Of a stretch of DNA of 24,369 bases, positions 15,249-22,820 are shown one piece after another. The notes under the pieces were generated by a model. The model saw only the letters and a list, made by a program, of their open reading frames with translations, was not told where the DNA came from and did no database searches. This stretch comes from an uncultured Mailhella sp. (lineage in GTDB: Bacteria > Desulfobacterota > Desulfovibrionia > Desulfovibrionales > Desulfovibrionaceae), in contig CAJTSU010000038.1 in assembly GCA_910579055.1 (NCBI GenBank), forward strand, positions 1 through 24,369, read 5' to 3'. Numbering within the stretch: the first letter of the stretch is position 1; each line of letters opens with the position of its first letter. Both the position numbers and the translations under genes were made by a program.

Positions 15249-16931
15249 ATGCTGCCCATCAGTAAAACGCTGGAAACGGATCTCGCCGTCATCGGAGGCG
15301 GCATCGGCGGCCTTATGGCGGCCATAGCGGCGGCGGAACAGGGCACGCGCGTGATCGTGCTGGAAAAGGCCGACACCCGGCGCAGCGGATCGGGCGGCGG
15401 AGGGTGCGACCACTTTTTCTGCTATCTGCCCGAAGCGCATGGCGACAGCCTTGAGCCCATCTTTCAGGAACTCATGGAAAGCCAGATAGGCAGCTGCTAT
15501 GACCCGAAGCTGATCTATCAGTTCATGAAAGCTTCCTCGTCCATCGTGCGCAAATGGCATGAATGGGGCATCAACATGAAACCCTACGGAGACGAGTTTG
15601 TGTTTCGCGGCCATGCCTTTCCGGGCCGGCCCCGCATCTGGCTGAAATACGACGGGCACAACCAGAAGGCCGTTCTTACCAGGAAGGCGCGTTCGCTCGG
15701 CGTGACCATACTCAATCACCACGCCGTGCTGGAGCTGCTGCACGATGGCAGCCGCGCTCTGGGCGCTCTGGCTCTGGACAACAGCCGCTCCCAGCCTTCC
15801 TTCGTGCTGGTGCAGAGCAAATGCGTGATGATGGGCAGCGGCACGGCCAGCCGTCTGTACACGCCCATGTCCACCCCCGCTTCCATGTTCAACACGGCCA
15901 ACAGCCCGGCCAACGCCGGAGCGGGGCACGCTCAGGCCCTGCGCGCGGGGGCGCGCCTTGTGAACTTTGAACTGCCGTACCGTCATTCCGGCCACAAATA
16001 CTGGGCCAGGGCGGGCAAGGGCACATGGATAGGCCTTTTCAAATTCCCCGACGGAAGCAACGTGGGCCCCTTCATCACCAAAGCCACCAAGGAAGTGAGC
16101 GACATTACCTCCGATGTGTGGAACAACGTGTTCACCGACATGAACCGGGAAGGCCGCGCTCCCATCTATATGGATTGCTCGCAGATAGACGAGGAAGACT
16201 TTCAGTGCATGATCAAGGACTTTGAAAGCGAAGGCCTGACCAGCTTTCTCAACTACATGAAGCAGCGCGGGCTTGATCTGCGCAAGCATGCGGTGGAGTT
16301 CAGCCAGTTTGAACCGTACTTTCTCGGCCGCGGCATAGAAATCAATACCGACGGACAAACCACCCTGCCCGGTCTTTATGCCGCGGGCGACGTGGTGGGC
16401 AACGTGCGCGGTGCCATTGCGGGCGCGGCCGTGTACGGCTGGATCTGCGGGCAAAGCATCGGCGCGCGTCACAAGGAGCTGGACAGCAAGCCCGTGGCCG
16501 ATCTTGACCTCACCCGGGAACGCATGGAGTTCTTCAGCTCCCTGTACGAGCGCAAGGCAGGCGCGCCCTGGCAGGAAGGCAACTGGGGCCTGCAACAGAT
16601 ACTCACCGACTATGCCGGAGCGGGGCCGGAGAGGGTTCGTTCCGAAACCCTGCTTGCCGCCGGCCTCAAAAACCTGGCGGAACTGCGGGAACTGTGCAGG
16701 GCGGAAATGAAGGCTGCCAACTCGCATGAACTCATGCGCGCAGCCGAAGTCTTTGACCTGATGGATGTGGGGGAAGCCATTCTGCATTGCGCCCGTGAAC
16801 GACGCGAGACGCGGGGGCTGCATATCCGCAAGGATTACCCCTTCACCAATCCGCTGTACAACAAGAAACTCTTCTACATTGAACGCCGCGGCGGCGAATA
16901 CGTGGTGGGCATGCGTGACAAGTACGTTTAA
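15249..16931 (+). CDS. FAD-dependent oxidoreductase, AprA-like (fumarate reductase/SdhA superfamily)
   Basis: 560 aa, start ATG 15249, one base after the ferredoxin stop and preceded by AGGAGG. The FAD Rossmann motif GGGIGG is at 16-21 with E39 as the ribose-binding acid. A Gly-rich FAD loop RRSGSGGGGCDHF (45-56) follows, then KWHEWGI as in AprA, and the C-terminal FAD block GLYAAGDVVG. There is no signal peptide, heme motif or membrane segment, so it is a cytoplasmic partner of the ferredoxin. It is related to APS reductase alpha. Where AprA has a GSHA-like segment with its active-site His before the FAD block, this protein reads LGRGIEINTDGQTTLPGLYA, so ordinary APS reduction is unlikely. 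The transporter context suggests redox chemistry on an imported compound. The reaction and direction are unknown. Confidence 0.82.
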   Translation: MLPISKTLETDLAVIGGGIGGLMAAIAAAEQGTRVIVLEKADTRRSGSGGGGCDHFFCYLPEAHGDSLEPIFQELMESQIGSCYDPKLIYQFMKASSSIVRKWHEWGINMKPYGDEFVFRGHAFPGRPRIWLKYDGHNQKAVLTRKARSLGVTILNHHAVLELLHDGSRALGALALDNSRSQPSFVLVQSKCVMMGSGTASRLYTPMSTPASMFNTANSPANAGAGHAQALRAGARLVNFELPYRHSGHKYWARAGKGTWIGLFKFPDGSNVGPFITKATKEVSDITSDVWNNVFTDMNREGRAPIYMDCSQIDEEDFQCMIKDFESEGLTSFLNYMKQRGLDLRKHAVEFSQFEPYFLGRGIEINTDGQTTLPGLYAAGDVVGNVRGAIAGAAVYGWICGQSIGARHKELDSKPVADLDLTRERMEFFSSLYERKAGAPWQEGNWGLQQILTDYAGAGPERVRSETLLAAGLKNLAELRELCRAEMKAANSHELMRAAEVFDLMDVGEAILHCARERRETRGLHIRKDYPFTNPLYNKKLFYIERRGGEYVVGMRDKYV

Positions 16932-16960
16932 TCCGCCTCTCTGCGTTTCGAACAAGGCTC

Positions 16961-17009
16961 CGGACGTCCCCTGTCCTGTTCTCCAGCAGAGCGGTCAGGG
17001 GAATGTCCG
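16961..17009. terminator. Bidirectional hairpin between convergent operons
   Basis: CGGACGTCCCCTG (16961-16973) pairs with CAGGGGAATGTCCG (16996-17009), with one bulged base. It lies between the flavoprotein stop and the end of the minus-strand binding-protein gene. There is no T-tract, so strength is uncertain. Confidence 0.5.
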
Positions 17010-17017
17010 TGCGCGCC

Positions 17018-18346
17018 TTACTTGTGCAGGGTGCTGTCCCTGCGCCCGGAGGCCAGAGCCGCGTTGCATGCGGAGTCGAGTTTTCGGGCGCATTCCTCCG
17101 GCGTGAGCGTACCGGCAAGCAGTCGGTGGATATTCGGCCAGAATACGCTGCGGAAGGAATCGTCCCGCCCCTGCCAGTTGGGGCTGTTCCGCATGAAGTC
17201 CACCACATGGACGGAGTTGGCGGAGAAGTCGTTCAGCATCGTGATCCGGTTCGCATATTTTGCCAGCACCGTCTTGCTCACGGGAATATTGCCTGCGGAG
17301 AGTTCAAGCCATTCTTCCGTTTCATAAAGATACTTGAGGAAGTCCTTGGCGGCCTGCACTCTGGCGTTGTCGCCGTTGTCAAAGACCTCGAACCCGTTGA
17401 TGAACGTGGTGGCGATATTGCCGGGGTAATTGACAAATCCGTAATGGTTCAGATTGCTGTAAAGAGCGCGGTTCGCATTGTTGAACATGTAAATCGCAAG
17501 CTGACTGTTGGCGAAAAGCTCACTACAGTCCTTCATCTCCAGATTTTCCGGGTGGGGCGGATACCAGCCCCGCTGCACGCCGTTCCGGATCCAGGTCAGC
17601 GCCTTTACGGCCTTGTCGTCCGTGAAGCTGAAGTTGCCCTCCGCGTCAAAAATTTCGCTACCGAAAGCGCGGATATACGACAGGATATGCGTGTCCCCCT
17701 GGTTGTTCTTGCCGTATATGGCCAGAGGGTAGACGCCGTCGGGGAGTCTCGCCGCCAGGGTATCCAGAATATGTTCCCACTCTTCTAGGGTCCAGTTCTG
17801 AATTTCTGTCCCTGTGCCGATGAAGGCGTCAAGCCCGCACTCTCTGAAGAATTTTTTATTATAGATGAGGATGTTTTGCATATCCACATAGGGTATCATA
17901 TAGGTTTTGCCGCCAAACATGCCCATCTTCCATGCCGTGCTCTCAATATCATTCCGTATGGTGTCTGTAATCATGTCATCGAGAGGAACGACTCTGCCGG
18001 TATGTATGTAGCTCGCTATATTGAAAAAGCTGCCGAAAAGCACATCAGGCGCGCTGTCGGTGCCGAAGCTGCCGGTGACGGCCTGAGCTTCATTCACATA
18101 ATTGAAGGTTATGACGCGGGGAGTAATCCGGGCTTTTTCATACTGGCGGGCAAAGGCGAAGGCGGCTTTCTCCAGAAAAGCCGAGACGCTTCTGATGTTC
18201 GGATCGCTGATGGAGTTCAGCTCCTGTACCGGGGTTTTTATGATCAGGGTTATGGTTTCGGGAGTGCTGCTTTCATTTTCGCACCCGGCAAGCGGGACGG
18301 CCAACAGGACAGTCACAAGCAGCAACTGGAGCCAGCGCAACTTCAT
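17018..18346 (-). CDS. Solute-binding lipoprotein, family 1 (sensory partner candidate)
   Basis: 442 aa; I chose ATG 18346 for the AAAAGGAG upstream. The signal ends in the lipobox LAGC with Cys22, so it is a lipid-anchored periplasmic protein. The mature part matches family 1 extracellular solute-binding proteins: APDVLFGSF, PYVDMQNILIYNKKFFRECG, WTLEEWEHIL, YIRAFGSEIFDAEGNFSF, KALTWIRNG, LFANSQLAIYMFNN, and KDFLKYLYETEEWLELSAG. These proteins bind sugars or other solutes for ABC import. No permease or ATPase gene is nearby. It lies 44 bases downstream of a hybrid histidine kinase on the same strand and likely shares its transcript, so sensing through the kinase is a good alternative to transport. 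The ligand is unknown. Confidence 0.8.
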   Translation of the reverse strand: MKLRWLQLLLVTVLLAVPLAGCENESSTPETITLIIKTPVQELNSISDPNIRSVSAFLEKAAFAFARQYEKARITPRVITFNYVNEAQAVTGSFGTDSAPDVLFGSFFNIASYIHTGRVVPLDDMITDTIRNDIESTAWKMGMFGGKTYMIPYVDMQNILIYNKKFFRECGLDAFIGTGTEIQNWTLEEWEHILDTLAARLPDGVYPLAIYGKNNQGDTHILSYIRAFGSEIFDAEGNFSFTDDKAVKALTWIRNGVQRGWYPPHPENLEMKDCSELFANSQLAIYMFNNANRALYSNLNHYGFVNYPGNIATTFINGFEVFDNGDNARVQAAKDFLKYLYETEEWLELSAGNIPVSKTVLAKYANRITMLNDFSANSVHVVDFMRNSPNWQGRDDSFRSVFWPNIHRLLAGTLTPEECARKLDSACNAALASGRRDSTLHK

Positions 18347-18390
18347 TTTTTCGCTCCTTTTCGTGATGAAGGCTGACCGGATACAGGGAG

Positions 18391-20583
18391 TCATCTGCCC
18401 GGATGCATTGTTTCAGAGAATCCTTTTTGTCTCAGCTTTTTCAAGAGCGCCTTAATATCAATGGGTTTTATGAGAAAGTCGTTCATGCCGCTTTGCAGCG
18501 CTTTGTCCATATCGGCTTTGAAGGTATTCGCGGTGCAGGCGAAAATGAGAACGGTTGCGGCGTCCGGCCGATCCAGTTTGCGGATAGCCTCGGTTGCCTG
18601 ACAGCCGTCCATGACCGGCATCTGCATATCCATCAGAATAATGTCGAATTCGTCCGTTGCGGACTCTTTGAATGTGTCAAGGGCTACCTGGCCGTTTTCC
18701 GCGTGCACGACTTCAAAACCTTCGTCCGTCAGCAACTCGAGCAGGAATTCGGCGTTAAACTCGGCATCTTCGGCCAGAAGAATTTTAATCGGCGCTCCGT
18801 CATGCCGCCGCGGCGTCTGTTCGGCAGGAGAGGCTGCTTCCGCACTGTGCAGCGCCGCAGGGTTTCCTTCTACCACGACGGAAGGAATGGAGATGGTAAA
18901 CGTGCTTCCCTGCCCCAAAGCGCTTTCCACATGAACAGTTCCGCCCATGGCGTCCACAAGCTGCTTGGTGATGGGCATGCCCAGCCCGGTTCCCTTGAGC
19001 GTATTGTCGGAGTCTCCGGTTCTTTCCTGCGAGAAGGGATCGAAAATCTTTTCGACAAAGGCCGGGCTCATGCCGATGCCGGAATCTTTGCAGCGGTAAA
19101 TGGTTGTCACGCGCCCGTCAGCTTCCTTGCGCTGGCTGACGGAAAGGGTGATATATCCCCCCTGCCGCGTGAACTTGGCCGCGTTGCCGACGATATTGAC
19201 CAATACCTGTTTGGTGCGGATTTCATCTCCTTTTATACAGGGGGCCAGGATTTTTTTCTCTATATTGAATTCAATGCCTTTTTTTTCAATGTTGTCCTTT
19301 TGCATGAAATATATGTCGTCAATCATGGATTCCACATAAAAAGGAGCCGTTATGATATCAATTTTTCCCGCCTGAAGCTTAGACATGTCGAGAATGTCAT
19401 TCAGTAATGAAAGAAGATAGTTTGCCAGTTTTTTTGACTTGTCCAGCCAATCCTTTATCTGTTGTATGCGGCTCTGTTCTTCAATATGAGTTGAAATCAA
19501 ATGATTCAGTCCAATCAGCCCGTTTAATGGCGTCCTGATTTCATGGCTCATGCTGGAAAGGAACTCGCTGCGCACCTTGACGGCTTCTCTGGCCTTGAAC
19601 AGCTTGTTGTGATTCGACATGCCGTACAGCATCAGGCCCATAAGGATGGCGACGACAACCACCAGCAGCACCAGGCTCATGAGGGCAAAGGTAGTCTGCT
19701 GTTGGATAAGCACGTCCCGTTTGATGAGGGTTATGAAATACCAGTCGATTTCGTCGTCGAACGGCACAAGATAAATCAGGTAGTTCTCTCCGTTGTCCGC
19801 ATAAAACGAGAATGTTTCACTGCGGCGCATGTTTTCGGCAACGGTTTCCGGGTCAAGTTCGGAGGATCTGCCGGCCTCCAGGTCATCGAAAAAGTTGCTG
19901 GAATTGTCCTGATAAACGTCTCTGGTTCGCCCGATGATATAATGCCCCTTGAGATCAATCACGGAGCTGTAGCCGTGGGGCGTTCCGTTCATGATGAAGC
20001 TGTCGATGATCATGTGATCCTGAATGAAATGAATGTCGGTGATGCCGAACAGGGCTTTCATTCTGATCCCGCTGACCTCGTAGTCATCCATGCGAATGCC
20101 GTACAGGATGGATTCCCTTGAAATTCCGGCAAATTCGGCCTTGTCGTCAAATCTGGTGACAACCTGCCGCACGTTGTCATCGGCAAAAAAGGGCAGGAGA
20201 TCGATTCTCGCTCCCAGATTGTACTGTGCGGGGTCGTAGACGACGAGCTTGTCCGTGTAGACCTTGCCGTCTTCAGCCAGCATGTAGATATGCGTGAACT
20301 CCGATGAGGAGCTTTCCAGATTCAGCCGTATCTGCATGGCCTCGGTTGACTGGCACTGGTAGGAGACAAGACGCTTGGCCACACCTCTCAGATCTTCAAG
20401 GAAAAATTCGATGCAGGTTTTGATGGCGCGTTTGTCATGCAGGGCGATTTCGGTAACGCTGTTGATGATATTTTTTTCAATAACCTTTTTTAATTGCAGC
20501 ACATAGCCGACAGCGAGAAGAAATACAAGTATGGCAAAAAGGGCAACCAGTCTTGTATAAAAGAGTTTGCTCCTCTTGGGCAT
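18391..20583 (-). CDS. Hybrid sensor histidine kinase (periplasmic sensor, HisKA, HATPase, REC)
   Basis: 730 aa, start ATG 20583 with GGAGG upstream. TM1 is at about 10-31, a large periplasmic region (about 33-290, dCache-like: THIYMLAEDGKVYTD, GYSSVIDLKGHYIIGRT, FITLIKRD) follows, and TM2 is at about 299-321. The HisKA motif SSMSHEIRTPLNG carries the phospho-accepting His347. The ATPase has N467, the DSGIGM box (500-505) and GTGLGM (531-536). The C-terminal REC domain has ED (605-606), Asp652 in MDMQMPVMDG, T684 and K706. There is no HPt or DNA-binding output, so a separate phosphotransfer protein and regulator must exist elsewhere. The gene has visibly more A and T than its neighbours. It is probably co-transcribed with the downstream binding protein. 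Confidence 0.9.
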   Translation of the reverse strand: MPKRSKLFYTRLVALFAILVFLLAVGYVLQLKKVIEKNIINSVTEIALHDKRAIKTCIEFFLEDLRGVAKRLVSYQCQSTEAMQIRLNLESSSSEFTHIYMLAEDGKVYTDKLVVYDPAQYNLGARIDLLPFFADDNVRQVVTRFDDKAEFAGISRESILYGIRMDDYEVSGIRMKALFGITDIHFIQDHMIIDSFIMNGTPHGYSSVIDLKGHYIIGRTRDVYQDNSSNFFDDLEAGRSSELDPETVAENMRRSETFSFYADNGENYLIYLVPFDDEIDWYFITLIKRDVLIQQQTTFALMSLVLLVVVVAILMGLMLYGMSNHNKLFKAREAVKVRSEFLSSMSHEIRTPLNGLIGLNHLISTHIEEQSRIQQIKDWLDKSKKLANYLLSLLNDILDMSKLQAGKIDIITAPFYVESMIDDIYFMQKDNIEKKGIEFNIEKKILAPCIKGDEIRTKQVLVNIVGNAAKFTRQGGYITLSVSQRKEADGRVTTIYRCKDSGIGMSPAFVEKIFDPFSQERTGDSDNTLKGTGLGMPITKQLVDAMGGTVHVESALGQGSTFTISIPSVVVEGNPAALHSAEAASPAEQTPRRHDGAPIKILLAEDAEFNAEFLLELLTDEGFEVVHAENGQVALDTFKESATDEFDIILMDMQMPVMDGCQATEAIRKLDRPDAATVLIFACTANTFKADMDKALQSGMNDFLIKPIDIKALLKKLRQKGFSETMHPGR

Positions 20584-20630
20584 TGAACTGCCTCCATAAA
20601 CACCTGACCGTTCGCCTTGAGCTCATGTAT

Positions 20631-20665
20631 GCGTCTTGTGCCGCGAACGGAAAGATGCAAGACGC
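20631..20665. promoter_or_regulatory. Inverted repeat upstream of the kinase gene
   Basis: GCGTCTTG (20631-20638) and CAAGACGC (20658-20665) are perfect 8-base arms 19 bases apart, about 50-80 bases ahead of the kinase start. The spacing suits a dimeric regulator. I found no convincing -10/-35 pair nearby; TTCCGT...TACATG on the minus strand is weak. Confidence 0.35.
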
Positions 20666-20851
20666 GCGGGACAATTTCAGCCGCCGGGAGGGGGAACGCC
20701 CTGCGGAGAAAGCGCACGGGGAAGAGACGGCCCGCGATGAGTCCGTTCCTGATTCAGCCGTAAGCTGACGCCGTCCTCCGCCAGTTTATTCCCTGCAAGG
20801 CAAAAAGGTCAAGCATGATGCTCTTGGAAGAGCGTTTTTACCATACACGCG

Positions 20852-20888
20852 GTGCTGAAACTCTCCCTGACCGCCGGAGGCGCGAGCG
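20852..20888 (+). repeat. Repeat copy A2 (upstream of NSS 2)
   Basis: Second copy of the element at 9228-9264: the same GTGCTGAAA start and the same 21 bases at 20868-20888. It runs straight into repeat copy B1. Confidence 0.65.
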
Positions 20889-20891
20889 GTT

Positions 20892-20967
20892 TTCGTGCGT
20901 TTCCGTCAAGCCGCGTTGCGGCCTGGACGGCGCAAACGCCGCGAAGCGGGGTTTGTCATCACTCTGG
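20892..20967 (+). repeat. Hairpin repeat copy B1 (degenerate)
   Basis: Aligns with 22643-22714 throughout, from TTCGTGCGTTTCCG to GTCATCA-TCTGG. Its central stem is damaged by mismatches and a small insertion (GCCGC/GCGGC still pairs), whereas the second copy is perfect. Both copies stand upstream of an NSS gene. Confidence 0.65.
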
Positions 20968-20988
20968 CCCGTGTGGAACACGGGTTTT
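20968..20988 (+). terminator. Intrinsic terminator-like hairpin in the NSS 2 upstream region
   Basis: CCCGTGT-GGA-ACACGGG followed by TTTT. It would act on plus-strand transcripts, yet no plus-strand gene lies upstream for several kilobases. A second perfect hairpin, GCGGCAAT-GAAT-ATTGCCGC (20993-21012), follows directly. Confidence 0.5.
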
Positions 20989-21088
20989 CTTTGCGGCAAT
21001 GAATATTGCCGCCCGTGCGGTAGTGAAAATACACGTCTCGCACAGCGCCATCAACATGGTGTCACTACAGAGCCGCTGTGATTTTCGC

Positions 21089-21117
21089 TTGAAGCCAGAC
21101 TCCCTCGCGGGTATACT
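21089..21117 (+). promoter_or_regulatory. Sigma-70 promoter candidate for NSS 2
   Basis: TTGAAG (21089-21094), a 17-base spacer and TATACT (21112-21117). It predicts initiation near 21124 and a leader of about 48 bases. It is the best promoter match in the window apart from gntR. Confidence 0.6.
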
Positions 21118-21134
21118 TTCAAAGTTTACCGTAA

Positions 21135-21171
21135 TTTTGCACTATCATTCCAGCGTTGAAGGAGTTTCTCC
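21135..21171 (+). repeat. Conserved NSS leader, copy 1
   Basis: The 37 bases before the NSS 2 start codon (TTTTGCA.TAT.ATTCCAG, then GTTGAAGGAGTTT) recur at 22784-22820 before NSS 3 with few changes. It includes the AAGGAG ribosome-binding site. Confidence 0.7.
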
Positions 21172-22557
21172 ATGACCTCACCGCGCGAACGTCTGGCCAG
21201 CCGTCTTGGTTTTCTGCTTCTTTCCGCAGGGTGCGCCATCGGCCTCGGCAATGTATGGCGCTTCCCCTATATCACCGGGCAGTATGGCGGCGCGCTTTTC
21301 GTGCTGGTGTATTTATTCTTTCTTCTGGTTATGGGCCTGCCCATTCTGACCATGGAATTTGCAGTGGGGCGCGCCTCGCGGCGCAACATGGGCGACGCGC
21401 TGCGCCAGCTGGAACCGAAGGGCACGCGCTGGCACGGCATCGGCTGGTTTCCTCTCGTGGGCGGTTACTGCCTGATGATGTTCTATATTCCCGTGGCCGG
21501 CTGGATGCTTTCCTACTGTTGGTACATGGGGTCGGGTGAACTGGCGTCTCTGACGCCGCAGGCCGTAGGCGTGTTTTTCGACGAGCTGCTTCTGTCAGCG
21601 TGGGAGATGACCGGCTGGTCGCTGGCCGTGCTGATTATGGGCTTCGGCGTGTGCGGCATGGGCGTGCGCAGAGGGCTGGAACCGGTGGTCAAGTATATGA
21701 TGCTGGGCCTGCTTGTCATCATGCTGGGGCTGGCTGTGCGGGCCTTGACTCTGGACGGAGCGGCGGAGGGCATTGCCTTTTATCTTGCGCCCGATTTCGC
21801 CCGGATGAAGGAGGCGGGCATTCTTAACGTGGTCAGCGCGGCCATGAACCAGGCCTTTTTCACCCTGTCCATCGGCATGGGCGGCATGATGATCTTCGGC
21901 AGTTACCTGGATGACAGGCGCAGCCTGACCGGTGAATCCGTGCTTATCGTGGGGCTGGATACCTTTGTGGCCCTTACTGCCGGGCTGATTATCTTTCCGG
22001 CCTGTTTTGCCTTCGGCGTAAGGCCGGACAGCGGTCCCGGCCTGATATTCATCACACTGCCCAATATTTTCAACGCCATGGACGGAGGACGCTTCTGGGG
22101 CAGCCTGTTCTTCATCTTCATGAGCTGCGCCGCGCTGTCCACCGTGATCGGCGTGGTGGAAAACATCATTTCCTACAGTATGGACGTGTGGGGCTGGAGC
22201 CGGAAAAAATCCACCCGCATACACGCTGTGGGGCTGGCCGTGCTGATGATGCCCTGCATCCTTGGCTTCAACCGGCTTTCTTTCATCAAGCCGTTCGGGC
22301 CGGGCAGCGGAATCATGGACGTGGAGGATTTCATCGTCAGCAATAACGTGCTGACCCTGGGTTCCTTTATCATGTTGCTGTTTTGCACCAGCCGTTACGG
22401 CTGGGGCTGGAAAAATTTTCTTGCCGAAGCGGACAAGGGCGAGGGGCTGAAATTCCCCGCCATGCTGCGGCCCTTTCTGGCCTGTATACTGCCTGTAGTG
22501 GTGTTTGCGCTGTTTGTACAAGGCTATATCAACAAGTTCTCCCCGCTGTTTCAATAA
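21172..22557 (+). CDS. Neurotransmitter:sodium symporter family transporter, paralogue 2
   Basis: 461 aa, start ATG 21172 with AAGGAG 9 bases upstream. The N-terminus is short (MTSPRERLASRLG) and leads straight into TM1, with GLGNVWRFP at 24-32. The remaining NSS blocks are in place: GLPILTMEFAVGRAS, AMNQAFFTLSIGMGGMMIFG, GLDTFVALTAGLIIFPACFA, DSGPGLIFITLPNIFN, and FMSCAALSTVIGVVENIISY. Length and helix number are normal. It resembles paralogue 3 most closely, sharing its N-terminus and 5' leader, and paralogue 1 somewhat less. Differences cluster in the loop after TM3 (LASLTPQAVGVFFDELLLSA), which may reflect a different substrate. A Na+-driven amino-acid-type importer is the best call. Confidence 0.88.
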   Translation: MTSPRERLASRLGFLLLSAGCAIGLGNVWRFPYITGQYGGALFVLVYLFFLLVMGLPILTMEFAVGRASRRNMGDALRQLEPKGTRWHGIGWFPLVGGYCLMMFYIPVAGWMLSYCWYMGSGELASLTPQAVGVFFDELLLSAWEMTGWSLAVLIMGFGVCGMGVRRGLEPVVKYMMLGLLVIMLGLAVRALTLDGAAEGIAFYLAPDFARMKEAGILNVVSAAMNQAFFTLSIGMGGMMIFGSYLDDRRSLTGESVLIVGLDTFVALTAGLIIFPACFAFGVRPDSGPGLIFITLPNIFNAMDGGRFWGSLFFIFMSCAALSTVIGVVENIISYSMDVWGWSRKKSTRIHAVGLAVLMMPCILGFNRLSFIKPFGPGSGIMDVEDFIVSNNVLTLGSFIMLLFCTSRYGWGWKNFLAEADKGEGLKFPAMLRPFLACILPVVVFALFVQGYINKFSPLFQ

Positions 22558-22565
22558 GATGAAAT

Positions 22566-22600
22566 CGAGGCTGCCGGCAAAGTCAGCGGCCTCGAAAATT
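22566..22600 (+). terminator. Terminator candidate after NSS 2
   Basis: CGAGGCTGC (22566-22574) pairs with GCGGCCTCG (22586-22594) with one G-T pair, then AAAATT. It starts 8 bases after the stop codon. The T-tract is poor. Confidence 0.45.
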
Positions 22601-22642
22601 GCGAGCAGGCCGCGGCTTGGCCGCGCCGTAAAGCGAACGATG

Positions 22643-22714
22643 TTCGTGCGTTTCCGCCAGGCCGCTTTGCGGCCTGGCGGAAACGCCGCGAAGCGGGCTT
22701 TGTCATCAGTCTGG
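22643..22714 (+). repeat. Hairpin repeat copy B2 (perfect 18-bp stem)
   Basis: Arms at 22648-22665 and 22669-22686 (GCGTTTCCGCCAGGCCGC and its complement) pair perfectly across a TTT loop. A small GAAC-GAT-GTTC hairpin and an AAAGC/GCTTT outer pair (22630-22634 and 22697-22701) could make a branched structure. It is the intact partner of copy B1. The 263-base gap between NSS 2 and NSS 3 holds this element, the terminator candidate, a CGCGGC/GCCGCG stem (22611-22625) and the NSS 3 leader, and no gene. Confidence 0.7.
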
Positions 22715-22783
22715 AAATCTTCCCTTTGAGGACGGGGCCGCTGCTGCCGTATCGCGGCGCCGCGCGGTATGCGATTGTTCTGT

Positions 22784-22820
22784 TTTTGCAATATTATTCC
22801 AGTGTTGAAGGAGTTTTTTC
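22784..22820 (+). repeat. Conserved NSS leader, copy 2
   Basis: Directly precedes NSS 3 and matches the leader of NSS 2 at 21135-21171, including GTTGAAGGAGTTT. No clear promoter lies right upstream, so NSS 3 may be read through from NSS 2 or use a weaker promoter. Confidence 0.7.

Larger units (their letters stand above)
20584..21171. other. 588-base divergent intergenic region with hairpins and repeats
   Basis: This gap lies between the kinase and NSS 2. It holds the inverted repeat, repeat copies A2 and B1, two hairpins and a good promoter, all listed separately. Open frames through it show no family resemblance and are explained by the repeats, so I call no gene here. Confidence 0.5.

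Noticed and set aside
14999..16931. True APS reductase (aprBA)
   Set aside because: The ferredoxin is too short, the flavoprotein differs around the active-site segment, and no sat or qmo genes are present.
15201..16955. 584-residue minus-strand frame opposite the flavoprotein
   Set aside because: Shadow frame; the plus strand has FAD motifs and coupling to the ferredoxin gene.
17018..18346. Binding protein as part of an ABC import operon
   Set aside because: No permease or ATPase gene lies on either side, and the neighbouring co-directional gene is a kinase.
20815..21081. Small plus-strand frame in the NSS 2 upstream region
   Set aside because: It runs through repeat elements and hairpins, has no family match and no good ribosome-binding site.
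20892..22714. CRISPR array from the repeated hairpin sequences
   Set aside because: Only two copies, far apart, not regularly spaced, and without cas genes.
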